A stretch of DNA of 64,000 nt from Nonomuraea rubra (GCF_014207985.1 NZ_JACHMI010000001.1:8973001-9037000); one strand, 5' to 3'. Positions 43,119-52,380 are shown, numbered from the stretch's first letter. Numbers and translations are program-made. The notes: a model not told the origin generated them from the sequence alone.

Positions 43119-43314
43119 GAGGACGTTCCCTTCTCAGTGTGGGTTGCTGTAGTGCCCAAGGTGCGGCTGTTCAGTCCAGTCCCGCGGGCGGTGGGCTGAC
43201 GGCACGGAGGATCGGTGGCGGCCGCACGCGAGGGGCCGGGCCCGCCGACGCCCGCAAGGATCATGGCCTCCTCTGTCACCACACCATCCGACCTCAGCCG
43301 AGGCCCCGGGAACA

Positions 43315-43352
43315 GGGCCAGAAGTCCCCACGACCGCAGGTCCAAGGGCCAC
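43315..43352. promoter_or_regulatory. DevR-like boxes between xfp and the HTH/PNPOx gene
   Basis: GGGCCAGAAGTCCC (43315-43328) and AGGTCCAAGGGCCA (43339-43352), 24 bp apart, 197 bp upstream of xfp. Confidence 0.55.
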
Positions 43353-43384
43353 CCGCTTGAGGGGAGCGTGTCGTCGATGGCGAA

Positions 43385-43397
43385 GGGACAAAGGCCC
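43385..43397. promoter_or_regulatory. DevR-like box upstream of the HTH/PNPOx gene
   Basis: GGGACAAAGGCCC, one base shorter in the spacer, ending 88 bp before the ATG at 43486. Confidence 0.5.
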
Positions 43398-43485
43398 TGT
43401 CTGATATGGCGGGCGGCTGGGTAGCGTCACCCGAGGCGGCTCACACCTGGCTGCCGGCAATGTCATCACCGTGGAGGAGACGATC

Positions 43486-44142
43486 ATGACCCACCCGGGC
43501 GATTTCGGGCGTCGCATCACCCATCACCGCACGAGGTTGAACCTGACGCTGGAAGAGGTGGCCGACCGCGCGGACATGTCGGCCGGATACGTGCAGTACC
43601 TGGAAGACCATCTGGGCACCCCCGACAGGGGCACGGTGACCCGGCTGGCCAAGGCGCTGGAGACCACGGTGGAGGATCTGCTGGGCGGAGGGTACGAGCG
43701 TCCGCCCGGCCCGGGAACCGCCGCGGAGAGCCCCGTGCTGGAGGTGCTGGAGCCCGCGGAGTGCCTGCGCCTGATCGCGCCGGGCGGCATCGGCCGGGTG
43801 GCGTTCAACGGCTCACACGGCCCGACGGTACTGCCCGTCAACTACAGGGTGCACGACGGTGCGATCGTCTTCCGCACCACCCACGGCGGCCCCATGGACC
43901 AGGACCTGCGAACAGGCGTGGAAGGCGTGGAGATCAAGATCGGCTTCCAGGTGGACCGGATCGACGAGCCGCGGCGCGAAGGCTGGAGCGTGCTCGTCCA
44001 GGGTCCCGCCCACCATGTGCCCGATGACGAAGTGGCCACGGTGAGCGGCGCCGGCGTCACCCCATGGGCGGGCGGCCAGCGGCACCTGTACATCCGCATC
44101 GTGCCCCACCAGATCACCGGCCGCCGCATCCACGGCCTCTGA
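43486..44142 (+). CDS. XRE helix-turn-helix fused to a PNPOx-like domain
   Basis: A 218-residue protein. Residues about 1-65 are an XRE-type DNA-binding domain (LNLTLEEVADRADMSAGYVQ, then GTVTRLAKALETTVEDLLGG). Residues about 85-215 are a flavin/F420-binding split barrel (GRVAFNGSHGPTVLPVNYRV, WSVLVQGPAHHV, HLYIRIVPHQITGRRI) related to the small protein at 14552. A regulator that senses a flavin-type cofactor is a reasonable inference. The start follows GGAGGA; the GTG five codons upstream is less likely. Confidence 0.85.
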   Translation: MTHPGDFGRRITHHRTRLNLTLEEVADRADMSAGYVQYLEDHLGTPDRGTVTRLAKALETTVEDLLGGGYERPPGPGTAAESPVLEVLEPAECLRLIAPGGIGRVAFNGSHGPTVLPVNYRVHDGAIVFRTTHGGPMDQDLRTGVEGVEIKIGFQVDRIDEPRREGWSVLVQGPAHHVPDDEVATVSGAGVTPWAGGQRHLYIRIVPHQITGRRIHGL

Positions 44143-44149
44143 CCGCGCG

Positions 44150-44632
44150 ACGTTGCGGTCCCCGGCCGCGAGCTCACCCGGCCGTACGACGGCGACCTTG
44201 GCCCCGAACGCGCCCCCTCCCCCGGCCACACGCCGGTACGTGGCGAGCGTCCGCAGCGCCTCCGGCCCGGCTTTGCCGCCGGTGACCGGGTCGACCATCG
44301 TGACGGCATAGCGGATCGCCTGCTTGGCGTAGCCGAGATCGCCGGTGCCGATGGCGATGCGCTGGGCGCGGTCCTCCAGATACAACTCGTTCCAGCCGTC
44401 GATCACGATGTTCGGGCGGAAGCGCTCCACGGGCAACGCCACGTCCAGGCGCCGGTTCAGCTCGTCAAGAAGGTCTGGGAGACGGCGAGGACCGCACTGC
44501 TGTGGGCGTACGCGGAGGTACCCGGCAGCAGGCCTTCGGTCACCCGATCATGTTCCAGCGGCACCCGGACCAACCGGCACGGGCCGCCCAGCAGCGCCAA
44601 GAGCCACCTCGCAGCCTCCTCACCCCTGGTCG
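44150..44632 (-). pseudogene. MOSC-domain protein remnant
   Basis: Minus-strand segments ARWLLALLGGPCRLVRVP and TEGLLPGTSAYAHSSAVLAV, then after a frameshift LDELNRRLDVALPVERFRPN, TVMVDP-type AVTMVDPVTGGKAGPEALRT and FGAKVAVVRPGELAAGD. These match the MOSC domain of molybdenum-cofactor sulfurase-like or YiiM-type proteins. The cofactor-sulfur Cys expected in the IRCAVT segment is Tyr here (IRYAVT). The N-terminal beta-barrel half and the last residues are missing. It ends tail-to-tail against the HTH/PNPOx gene. Confidence 0.7.
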
Positions 44633-44718
44633 ATGCCGTGGTACGGCTCCTCGAACAGCCGCGCAGGACCGGTCGCCGCCAGCTTCGCGCGGAGCCGTCG
44701 AGAGCTCCGGCCCGTTCC

Positions 44719-45090
44719 TCACTTGAGCGCCTCCGTCTTCGCCGGGGCGAGCGCGTGCCGCACGGTGGCCATCAGCCACAGCGCCATGGTGGCGTAGAAC
44801 AGCACCGCCAGCGCGAGCTCCGCCGCCATGATCAGCCCGATCACGCCCGCCAGGAGCGCGATGCCGCCCAGCGTGCTGGCCACGACTGTGTACGGGCCTT
44901 TGCGCTCGTACGCCTCGGGCGCCGCGCTGAGCATGCAGCCGCCCACCAGGCCCAGCAGCAGGATCGTCCCGGTGGCGCCGCGCACGTCGCCGACGATCGG
45001 GAGGTCCGCGCCCTGGGTGAAGGCGACGTAGACGGCGACGTTGACGCCGGCGGCCACTGTCGCGAGAGCGTCCTTCCAGGTCAGCCTCAT
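44719..45090 (-). CDS. Four-helix membrane protein, unknown function
   Basis: A 123-residue protein with four likely helices (DALATVAAGVNVAVYVAFTQ, GTILLLGLVGGCMLSAAP, VVASTLGGIALLAGVIGLIM, LALAVLFYATMALWLMATV). No family is recognised. The start MRLTWKD follows AGGAGGT at good distance; an ATG seven codons earlier overlaps the site and is rejected. DevR-like boxes 52 bp upstream are shared with the small plus-strand gene. Confidence 0.75.
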   Translation of the reverse strand: MRLTWKDALATVAAGVNVAVYVAFTQGADLPIVGDVRGATGTILLLGLVGGCMLSAAPEAYERKGPYTVVASTLGGIALLAGVIGLIMAAELALAVLFYATMALWLMATVRHALAPAKTEALK

Positions 45091-45141
45091 CGTGCCACCT
45101 CCTTTCACCACGAGCGTCCGCGCGGGCGGCGCGGGCGGCCA

Positions 45142-45177
45142 GTGCCATTGGTCCCTCGGGGTGAGGGCATTCGCCGG
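45142..45177. promoter_or_regulatory. DevR-like boxes between two divergent small genes
   Basis: GTGCCATTGGTCCC (45142) and the weaker AGGGCATTCGCCGG (45164), 22 bp apart, lie 52-55 bp from both start codons. Confidence 0.5.
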
Positions 45178-45231
45178 TGTTCCGAGCCCGGTGGAGGGGT
45201 CACCATGGGCTCATCAGGAGGTGAACCCATC

Positions 45232-45405
45232 ATGATCGGTGGACGCGTGATCATGGAAGCGCCGCTCGTCGACGCGGAGCTGCTGACGCTGAAGAAGCGG
45301 GTCGACAGTCTCGAGGAGCAGGTACGCACGCTGACGGCCGCGAACCTGGCTCTGGTGCGCAGCATCGAGAACCTGCAGCGGACCGCGCCGGCCCCGGCCG
45401 ATTGA
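45232..45405 (+). CDS. Small coiled-coil protein
   Basis: A 57-residue protein dominated by one amphipathic helix (LLTLKKRVDSLEEQVRTLTA) with heptad leucines/valines, followed by a PAPAD tail. No family assigned; it could be an oligomerisation peptide. AGGAGGTG precedes the ATG at 45232. An in-frame ATG nine codons earlier (45205) also has a site, GGAGGGG, so the start is uncertain. Confidence 0.55.
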   Translation: MIGGRVIMEAPLVDAELLTLKKRVDSLEEQVRTLTAANLALVRSIENLQRTAPAPAD

Positions 45406-45409
45406 GGAT

Positions 45410-46588
45410 CTACGTGATGCCGGCGAGCTCGTCGTGCAGGTACGCGATGAGCTCGTCGAGATCGGGGATGCTGTCAGGGCCGCGTACGTTGCTGACCAGG
45501 GTGTGGATGCGGCGCTGCCGGCGAAGGTAGCGGCGGTAGAGCCCGAGCGCGGCCAGCAGCCGGAACAGCGGGCCGAACAGATCGGCGGCGGAGGCGATCG
45601 CAGCCTGTTTCTTGCGCCCGGCGAGCAGGGCGGTGATCCGCGCCATGCGGTGCGCGGGATCGCCGGTGGTGGGGAGGGCGGCGATCAGCACGCCGAAGCG
45701 GTTGCCGAGTTCGCTGGAGGTGGTGCTGCGCCGGGCCGACACCGGCACCGAGACCGACAGGGCGCCGACGTGCTCGCCCCGCCGTTCCAGGAGCCTGCTC
45801 AGCGCGCCCGTGATGACCGTCAGGAGCGCGTCGTTGACGGTGCAGCCGTGGCGGTGGGCCACGGCCCGCAGAGGCGCCAGGCCGGTTCGCACGACGGCGA
45901 AGGTGCGGCGCTGGCCGGTCGGCCGCAGCAGCGAGCACCGCGCGATGGGCTCCGGGCGCAGCCCGCCGGTGGCCGCGAGGGCTGTCTTGGCGTCCCGCCA
46001 GAAGGTTCGTACGCGGCCGATCGATCGCAGGCGTTCGGTGAAGGCGTCGGCCGCCAGGCGCGGCAGGGACGGCGGAGGCTGCGGGAACCCGGTGGGCGCC
46101 GGCCGTTGCGCGGGGTCGGCCAGCGCCGCGAGCAGGGCGAGCCCGCCGATCCCGTCGGCCAGCACGTGGTCGAGCACGACGATCAGCGCCACCGCGCCGT
46201 CGCTCAGCCCGGTGACGAAGAGCGCCGTCCACCGCGATGGCGGCAGCGGGCCGGTCAGCACGGCGGCGGCCACGTCCAGCAGCGCCGGCTCGTCCCCCGG
46301 GGCCGGGCACTTGACCTCGCGCACGTGCAGCCGGAGGTCGAACCGCGGATCGTCCACCCACACCGGGCGGCCACCGCCGAACGGCACCCGTACCAGCCGC
46401 CGCCTCAGCCTCGGCACGGACCTGATCCACTCGGCCAGCAGCGCCGATATCCGCGTCACCTCGAATTCCGGCCCCGGCTCTAGCAGCAGGACGGCGCCGG
46501 CCCGCTGTGACAGCGAGCCGGCCGCTCCCATGGCCAGCATGGCGACGTCCGAGGGGCTGGCACGATCGATGCGCCCCGTCACGTTCAT
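45410..46588 (-). CDS. WS/DGAT-family acyltransferase with altered active site
   Basis: A 392-residue protein of the wax ester synthase/diacylglycerol acyltransferase family, shorter than usual (about 450-490). The catalytic HHxxxDG motif is LDHVLADG: the first His is Asp, while the second, catalytic His and the Asp-Gly remain. Other family blocks are present (FRPVVDDPRFDL-type VWVDDPRFDLRLHV, TVNDALLTVITGAL, NVRGPDS). It overlaps the DUF1918 gene by ATGA. By context it serves storage-lipid formation, with activity less certain than for the copy at 48415. Confidence 0.8.
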   Translation of the reverse strand: MNVTGRIDRASPSDVAMLAMGAAGSLSQRAGAVLLLEPGPEFEVTRISALLAEWIRSVPRLRRRLVRVPFGGGRPVWVDDPRFDLRLHVREVKCPAPGDEPALLDVAAAVLTGPLPPSRWTALFVTGLSDGAVALIVVLDHVLADGIGGLALLAALADPAQRPAPTGFPQPPPSLPRLAADAFTERLRSIGRVRTFWRDAKTALAATGGLRPEPIARCSLLRPTGQRRTFAVVRTGLAPLRAVAHRHGCTVNDALLTVITGALSRLLERRGEHVGALSVSVPVSARRSTTSSELGNRFGVLIAALPTTGDPAHRMARITALLAGRKKQAAIASAADLFGPLFRLLAALGLYRRYLRRQRRIHTLVSNVRGPDSIPDLDELIAYLHDELAGIT

Positions 46589-46776
46589 CGGTGGCCGGGG
46601 ACGACGCGCGCGTCCGGCCCGGGGTAGACGAGGGACTCGCGCCCGTTGTCCAGCCAGCGCACCTGGTAGGGCGGCGAGCCGTCGGCATGCTCCACGCCCA
46701 CGACGAAGCCCTCCCGGCGGGCGTTGGCGCCGTACGTCCCCTCCACGATCAGCCGGTCACCCACGGTCGCTTTCAT
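46585..46776 (-). CDS. DUF1918 protein
   Basis: A 63-residue protein, MKATVGDRLIVEGTYGANAR, PPYQVRWLDNGRESLVYPGP: a small SH3-like barrel typical of DUF1918, common in actinobacterial stress loci and of unknown function. The start follows GAGGAG. It is the first gene of an operon with the WS/DGAT gene (ATGA overlap). Confidence 0.88.
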   Translation of the reverse strand: MKATVGDRLIVEGTYGANARREGFVVGVEHADGSPPYQVRWLDNGRESLVYPGPDARVVPGHR

Positions 46777-46855
46777 GGTGAGCTCCTCTTCTCGCTGTGA
46801 GCAGGATGGTTGTCATCCCGGCTCCAGCCTCCGGCCTCCGGCCCGCGCGTGGCAG

Positions 46856-46891
46856 GGCCGGAGGTCGTGGAAGGGGCAGGACGTTCGTCCC
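46856..46891. promoter_or_regulatory. Paired DevR-like boxes upstream of the DUF1918-WS/DGAT operon
   Basis: GGGCCGGAGGTCGT (46856) and AGGACGTTCGTCCC (46878), 22 bp apart; they touch the end of the fadD gene. Confidence 0.65.
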
Positions 46892-46892
46892 A

Positions 46893-48399
46893 TCACGCCC
46901 GGACCAGATCCAGCTTGGCGATCTTGCCGTTGGCCGTCTTGGGCAGCGCGTCGCGGATCTCGACGTAGCGCGGGTACTTGTAGGCGGCCAGGCGATCCCT
47001 GCAGTAGGCGATCAGCTCCGCTCGCGTGGCGGGCTCGCCGGGCTTGAGCGACACGTACGCGGCGACCTCCTCCCCCAGCCGCGCGTCCGGGACACCCACC
47101 ACGGCGGCCTCGGCGACGGCCGGGTGGTGGTAGAGGATCTCCTCCACCTCGCGCGGGTAGACGTTGTAACCGCCGCGGATGATCAGCTCCTTCTTGCGGT
47201 CGATGATGAAGAAGAAGCCGTCCTCGTCGACGTAGCCGAGGTCGCCGGTGTGCAGCCAGCCGCCCGCCATGGCCTCGGCGGTCGCCTCCGGCTGGCCGTG
47301 GTAGCCCTTCATGACGTGGAAGCCGCGGGTGACGAGCTCGCCGACGTGTTCGCGGCCGGGCGGCAGCCGATTTCCTCGCTCGTCCCAGATCTGCGTCTCG
47401 GTGCCCCAGATGGGCTTGCCGACGCTGTACGCGCGCCGCTCGCCGGCGCTGATGTTAAACGTGGTCGTCGAGGCGGTCTCGGTCAGGCCGTAGCCCTCCA
47501 GAATGATGACGCCGAAGCGCTGCTCGAAGGCGTCCAGGACGTGGGCGGGGATGGCGGCGCCGCCGGAGATCGCGACGCGCAGCGAGGAGGTGTCGTACCG
47601 GTCGAGCTCGGGATGCTCCAGCACGGCCACGAACATGGTGGGCACGCCCTCGAAGATGGTGACGTGGTCGCGCTGGATCGCCTCCAGGGCGGCCCTGGCG
47701 TCGAAGCGCGGGACGAGGGAGAGCGTGCAGCCGAAGCGCGCCGCCACGTTCAGGATGCTCGACATGCCGAACACGTGGAACATCGGCAGGATGGTCAGCA
47801 CGACGTCGTCGGCGCGCACGTCGAACAGCCGGCCGGGGATGTCGGCGTTCATGTAGAGCTGGATGTGCGTCAGCTCGGCGCCCTTCGGCACGCCGGTGGT
47901 GCCCGAGGTGAACACGATCGCGGCGGTGTCGGAGCCCTCTCGGGGCGATCGGCCGGCGCTCCGGCGCCGGCCTGACGAGTTCGGTGAACGGGGCGGCGGG
48001 CGGGCAGTCCGGGCCGACGGTGAACACATCGATGACGCCCTCTTCCGCGGCGGCCTTGACAGCCTCCTGCGCGACCGGCGCCCAGGTGATGAGTGCACGG
48101 GCCCGCGAGTTGCGCAGGCAGTAGGCGACCTCCCGGGCCTTCAGCAGCGGGTTCAGCGGCACGACCACCGCCCCGGCCTTGAGGGTGCCGAAGTAGGCCA
48201 CCACGAACTCGGGGAGGTTGGGCAGTTGCAACCCGACGGCGTCGCCGGGGCGGACGCCCTGGGCGGCCAGGCCCCCGGCGACCGAGTCGGACAGCAGGTC
48301 CAGCTCGGCGTAGGTCATGACGCCGCCGTCGTGGCGGATGGCCGCCTTGCCGGGCGCGGCCTGCGCCGATTCGCGCAGGATGACGGCGAGGTTGAACAT
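46893..48399 (-). pseudogene. Long-chain acyl-CoA synthetase with one frameshift
   Basis: The N-terminal ~150 residues (MFNLAVILRESAQAAPGKAA, LGTLKAGAVVVPLNPLLKAREV-type) and the remaining ~350 (IVFTSGTTGVPKGAELTH, ILEGYGLTETAS, GWLHTGDLGYVDEDGF, IRGGYNVYPREVE, LPKTANGKIAKL) are all well conserved, but in different frames. One extra base near 47945 separates them (total 1507 bases, not a multiple of three). Because the rest is intact, a sequencing error is quite possible. It lies 15 bp after the WS/DGAT gene on the same strand and would activate fatty acids for it. Confidence 0.8.
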
Positions 48400-48414
48400 G
48401 GCTCTCTCCTTCGA

Positions 48415-49890
48415 TCAGGCTGGGTGCGGCTCCGCGACCCTGGGCCGCGCGGCCTGCGGGGCACGCCGCTTCGCGGCACGCGGCCGGGGAGCCGCCGGGG
48501 CGGGCCGGAAGGCGAGGCGCAGCCTCTCGACCTCCCGCTCGATGCCGCGGGCGAGCCCCTCGACCTCGGGCGCACTGTCGTAGTCGCCGGTGACGCCGAA
48601 GGTGACCTGGTCGCAGTAGGTGAAGATGGACACTCCGGTGCGCAGCCGGTTGGCGATGGGGACGTACGGGAGGATCTCCAGGGTTCGCCGGCCGAGCAGG
48701 TAGAGGGGCCGGCGTGGCCCGGGGACGTTCGTGGTGACGGTGACGATCTGACGCTGCGGCAGGTGCGCGGCCAGGCGCATGACGCCGGACACGGGAGGGA
48801 ACGGCTCGTGTCCCGCCAACCGGGTGATGGCCTCCCCGGCCTGCGCCTCACCGCTCGCCTTCAGCTCGGCCAGGTGTTCGTGGACGGCGCGCAGCCGGGC
48901 CACCGGGTCGTCCAGATGGACCGGCAGGTAGGGCAGCAGGAGCGAGATGCGGTTCTCGCACACGCCTTCCTCGCCGGGCGCGCGGACGGAGACGGGGACG
49001 GGCGAGCGTACCGCGTGAGGGAGAGGTTCCTCGCCGCGTTCGCGCAGCAGTTTCCGGTACGCCCCGCTGATCGCGGACAGGACCACGTCGTTGAAGGTCA
49101 CTCCGGCCCGGTGCGCGACGTCCTTGACGTCGTTCAGCGGCGCGCGGGCGACGGCGTAGCGGCGGTGCTCGCCGATCGTTCCGGTGAGGGTGGAGGCGGT
49201 CGCCGGCCACAGCGCGCCCGCCAGCGGCACGAGCCCGCGGGCCGCTTCGGCGACGCGCTGGGCGAGGACGCGCGGCGAGGCCAGTGCCCGGCCGATCAGG
49301 TGCGCCTGCTCGACGGGGTTGAGCAGGAGGTCGCGCAGCGCGTCGGTGGTGAGCCGCAGGGCCGTCGGCTCGCCGTCGGGGTTCCACTCGTCCGCGGGCG
49401 GCCCCGGGGTGCCCTCGGGCGACTCGTCGAAGATCACGTAGTAGAGGTGGGTGCCGGACACCCCGTCCACCATGCAGTGGTGCACCTTCGACACCAGCGC
49501 CCAGCGGCCCTCGGCCAGCCCTTCGATCACCCAGTACTCCCAGAGCGGGTGGGCTCGGTCGAGCCGCTGGGACATGATGTCGCCGATCAGCTCGCTCAGC
49601 TGCACGTCACCGCCCGGCGGGGCCAGAGCGACGCGCCGCACGTGGTAGCCGAGGTCGAAGGCGGGGTCATCGACCCAGGCGGGCGGCCCCAGATCGAGCG
49701 GCACCTGCCGCGCCTTCTGCCGGTAGCGCCGCACCAGCGGCAGCCGGGCGCGGATGGTGTCGAGGAGCTCCTGCCGGCCCGGCGGCGGGCCCTCCAGGAC
49801 GGCGACCGACGAGATCGCCATCGACACCTCGGGCTGCTCATCCTCCAGGGTCAGGAACGCCGCGTCGAGCGGACTCATGTGGTCGGCCAT
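48415..49890 (-). CDS. Wax ester synthase/diacylglycerol acyltransferase (Tgs1-like)
   Basis: A 491-residue WS/DGAT. The catalytic motif is complete: SKVHHCMVDGVSG (HHxxxDG). Other family blocks: MSPLDAAFLTLED at the start, PAWVDDPAFDLGYHVRRVAL, GVTFNDVVLSAISGAYR and VTTNVPGPRRPLYLLG. It esterifies fatty acyl-CoA to diacylglycerol or alcohols, storing carbon as lipid bodies. The mycobacterial counterpart tgs1 (Rv3130c) is a DosR gene and the main hypoxic triacylglycerol synthase. An Ala/Pro/Arg-rich tail of ~45 residues follows the core. The start has GAAGGGG upstream and a DevR-like box at 67 bp. Confidence 0.92.
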   Translation of the reverse strand: MADHMSPLDAAFLTLEDEQPEVSMAISSVAVLEGPPPGRQELLDTIRARLPLVRRYRQKARQVPLDLGPPAWVDDPAFDLGYHVRRVALAPPGGDVQLSELIGDIMSQRLDRAHPLWEYWVIEGLAEGRWALVSKVHHCMVDGVSGTHLYYVIFDESPEGTPGPPADEWNPDGEPTALRLTTDALRDLLLNPVEQAHLIGRALASPRVLAQRVAEAARGLVPLAGALWPATASTLTGTIGEHRRYAVARAPLNDVKDVAHRAGVTFNDVVLSAISGAYRKLLRERGEEPLPHAVRSPVPVSVRAPGEEGVCENRISLLLPYLPVHLDDPVARLRAVHEHLAELKASGEAQAGEAITRLAGHEPFPPVSGVMRLAAHLPQRQIVTVTTNVPGPRRPLYLLGRRTLEILPYVPIANRLRTGVSIFTYCDQVTFGVTGDYDSAPEVEGLARGIEREVERLRLAFRPAPAAPRPRAAKRRAPQAARPRVAEPHPA

Positions 49891-49956
49891 GCCCCTTCGC
49901 CACCTTTCGCACGTGCCGGTTGGCGTCAGCGTCGTCCGAGGCCGGTAAGGCTCGTA

Positions 49957-49970
49957 GAGCCGAAGGTCCC
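49957..49970. promoter_or_regulatory. DevR-like box upstream of the Tgs1-like gene
   Basis: GAGCCGAAGGTCCC, 67 bp before the minus-strand start. It is the right-most box I found. Confidence 0.55.
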
Positions 49971-49983
49971 GCTCTGGGCGCTG

Positions 49984-50512
49984 TTATGCCTGCCGTGCCG
50001 GCGGATGGCGGGCGGCGTGGAGCGCGGGTCCCGCGCGGTCGAGCCAGCGCAGCACGGCGTCCGCCGTCTCCTGGGGCGCCTCCAGCTGGGGAGTGTGACC
50101 CACCCCGTCCAGAACGACGAGCTGCCAGGACGGATGTGCCCTGGCCAGCGCGCGGGAGGCGGCGACCGGCACCAGCCGATCACGTTCGCCGTGCACGAGC
50201 AGGTGAACCCTGTCAGGCCGCGCGAGCCCACGACCACCAGCCCGGCGGTACGCGAGGGCTCGGCCAGGGCGGGCACCGGGTGCCGGTGCACCTGCGACTC
50301 GACGATCTCGACCTCGGGGTACTTCTCCCGCCAGAGTGCCAAGCGCCTGCCTGCGCCATCGGCGTTCGTGGCGGGCAGGGGGCCGTATCCCGCCGGGTGC
50401 GGGGCGAGGGCGGGGAACGGAACGGCATGGATCACGCGGACCCGCGTCCCGCGGGCCGACGCCTGTTCCAGCGCGTACTCCAGCGCCGCCTCCGCATGTG
50501 GAGAGCCCGCTC
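49984..50512 (-). pseudogene. Chimera of a USP fragment and an alpha/beta-hydrolase tail
   Basis: Read leftward, EAALEYALEQASARGTRVRV, then VIHAVPFPALAPHPAGYG and AGLVVVGSRGLTGF are the second half of a USP. Near 50210 this changes abruptly to VHLLVHGERDRLVPVAASRA and LVVLDGVGHTPQLEAPQETA, the C-terminus of an alpha/beta hydrolase with its catalytic His in GVGHTPQ. The hydrolase has no N-terminus (no nucleophile Ser). The frame also changes between the parts. A deletion joining two genes explains this best. Confidence 0.75.
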
Positions 50513-50513
50513 T

Positions 50514-51012
50514 TCACCCCTCCCGAACGTCAGAAACCTGATCTACCAGGGCGAATATCCCCGGCGAGTCCTGCGTCAGCCACCCGCGAGCCACCAGACG
50601 CCGCAGCTTTTCCCGCAGCCCCTCCACCGTCGAGGCGCTATCGCCCAGCCCCAGCGCCAGCGCGATCTGCTTGGACCGCAGCCCGTGCCCCGCATCCGTG
50701 ATCACTTCCATCACGTCCCGATACGCCTGAGGCAACACCGCAGGCGTCATCCCCGGCTCCCACTGCCCCACCGTGATCACCCCGATCGGCGACCCATCCG
50801 GCCGCACCCTGGCCGGCTCCAGCTCCGCCCCCGCCAGCCGAGCCGTCTCGCCCAGGATCTCCTCTGCCACCTCCCGAGCGACCACCACCCGTGAAAGCTG
50901 CTCCTCGGCCCCCAACCGCTCGGTCAGCACAGCGATCTCCTCCCGAGTCGCCTCCACCCGACGGCGAGCCGCGGTTCTCACGCCGCGCCAACTCCTCCAG
51001 GAACGAGCTCAT
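50514..51012 (-). pseudogene. Winged-helix-like hypothetical protein, frameshifted
   Basis: It starts MSSFLEELARRE; one base later in frame it continues RRRVEATREEIAVLTERLGA (coiled coil). The C-terminal part, YRDVMEVITDAGHGLRSKQI and VEGLREKLRRLVARGWLTQD, looks like a winged helix. About 165 residues in total. Such proteins are often found next to transposase genes in Streptomyces relatives; the function is unknown. A single indel near 50985 separates the two frames. Confidence 0.55.
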
Positions 51013-51404
51013 CACGGCCATCTCTCGCATTCCCTACCGAAACGGTAGAAGACACGAGACAACCCCACCAGCCCTCGGACCACCAGCTCAGAGGCTCCCT
51101 GGAAAGGGTCCACACCCTTCTCGTTTCAGTGGGCGCGCAGCACCAACTGGAACGAGGCTCACCCCGACGACCTGGACGACTACGAGGCTTGGCGGCGCCG
51201 CTCGGAGGACGCGAAACCACCCTTGCCCCTCGAAGTCGATCACAGTGCCGTCCCTGGCAGGTGCCGGCCCTGTCGGATACTCGTCTGCATCTTCGTGTGC
51301 CTCTTGAGGTCGCGGTGCCGCCTTCGCCTCGGGGCGGTTGCCATGAGTCCCGAGGAGAGCGTTGCCGCAGGCCACAGCGGGTGATGGCGACGGGGAGAGG
51401 GCCG
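51013..51404. other. Intergenic region with a possible gene scrap
   Basis: About 390 bp. A plus-strand frame at 51130-51230 reads STNWNEAHPDDLDDYEAWRR and KPPLPLEVDHS, protein-like but without a start and quickly lost. Nothing else is recognisable. Confidence 0.3.
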
Positions 51405-52352
51405 TCAGGGGTGGAGGACGACCTTGATGGCTCCGGAGGCCCGGTCACCGGCCACGCGGAAGGCCTCTGCGGCATCGTCGAGGGGGAAGCGGTGGGTGAT
51501 CACCGTCTGCGCGATCGCAGGGTTGCCGGCGAGCAACGCTGCGGCCTGTTCGGTGTCGCGGATGCCGTCGTGCCGGCTGTAGGAGATGGAGTTGACGTAG
51601 GTGAGTTCCTTGACCAGGCTGGCGACGCCCGGGATGGGAACGGTGTGCACGTAGACGCCCAGCAGCACGATGCGACCGCCGGGGCGGGCCAGCTCGGCGC
51701 ACCGGGCGAGACCGGACTCGCTGCCGGCGGCGTCGATCACGACGTCGTAGAGGCCTTCGGCTGGGCCGGCTTCGAGACGTTCCGCAGCCATCCTCTGGTG
51801 CTTGTGGCGCACCTCGATATCAACGTCGTGGCCGCGCTGCCGGGCCGCGGCCACGGCCAGCAGCCCAATGCTGCCGCCGCCGACGACCGCCACCCGCTCG
51901 CCCGGCGTGAGCGCCGCCCTGCGGACGCCGTGCCAGGCCACTGACGCCGGCTCCACGAGGCAGGCGTCGCGTACGTCCAGGCCGGCCGGAAGCGGGACGA
52001 GCATGTTCTCCGAGACCGTCACGGCATCGCACATGCCGCCGTTCCGGAAGATGCCGAGCGTTCCGTGCTCCGGGGCAGTGCACCGCTGGACATGGCCGGT
52101 GCGGCATTGGTCGCACTGTCCGCAGTAAACCAAGGGTTCGACGGCATAGCTCCGGCCGTCGGCGGCGGTGCCGGCGAACTCGTGGCCGTAGGTGTAGCCC
52201 TGAACGGTGTAGCCCTGAACGCCGCCGGCCGCGAAAATCACGTCGGTCCCGCAGATGCCCGTCGAGGCGATGGTGAGGCGTACGCCGGGCGCTACCGGTT
52301 CGTCGATCTCGGTCACGAGGATGCCCTGGTCGGTGTTACGCACTGCGCGCAT
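51405..52352 (-). CDS. Zinc-binding medium-chain dehydrogenase
   Basis: A 315-residue dehydrogenase of the sorbitol/threonine-dehydrogenase type. The catalytic Cys is in TGICGTDV and the His-Glu in YGHEFAG. A structural zinc cluster CGQCDQCRTGHVQRC is present, and the NAD loop is VVGGGSIGLLAVAAA. Between ICGTDVIFAAGG and YGHEF there is a repeated five-residue unit (VQGYTVQGYT) encoded by a perfect 15-bp tandem duplication. The start follows GAAGGGG. Divergent from a TetR regulator, which probably controls it. It has no DevR-like box, so it is outside the dormancy set. Confidence 0.88.
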   Translation of the reverse strand: MRAVRNTDQGILVTEIDEPVAPGVRLTIASTGICGTDVIFAAGGVQGYTVQGYTYGHEFAGTAADGRSYAVEPLVYCGQCDQCRTGHVQRCTAPEHGTLGIFRNGGMCDAVTVSENMLVPLPAGLDVRDACLVEPASVAWHGVRRAALTPGERVAVVGGGSIGLLAVAAARQRGHDVDIEVRHKHQRMAAERLEAGPAEGLYDVVIDAAGSESGLARCAELARPGGRIVLLGVYVHTVPIPGVASLVKELTYVNSISYSRHDGIRDTEQAAALLAGNPAIAQTVITHRFPLDDAAEAFRVAGDRASGAIKVVLHP

Positions 52353-52380
52353 GATGATCCCCTTCAACGCGCCACTATGT

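Noticed and set aside
44540..45148. A 202-codon Arg/Gly-rich minus-strand frame
   Set aside because: Out-of-frame shadow of the four-helix membrane protein and the MOSC remnant.
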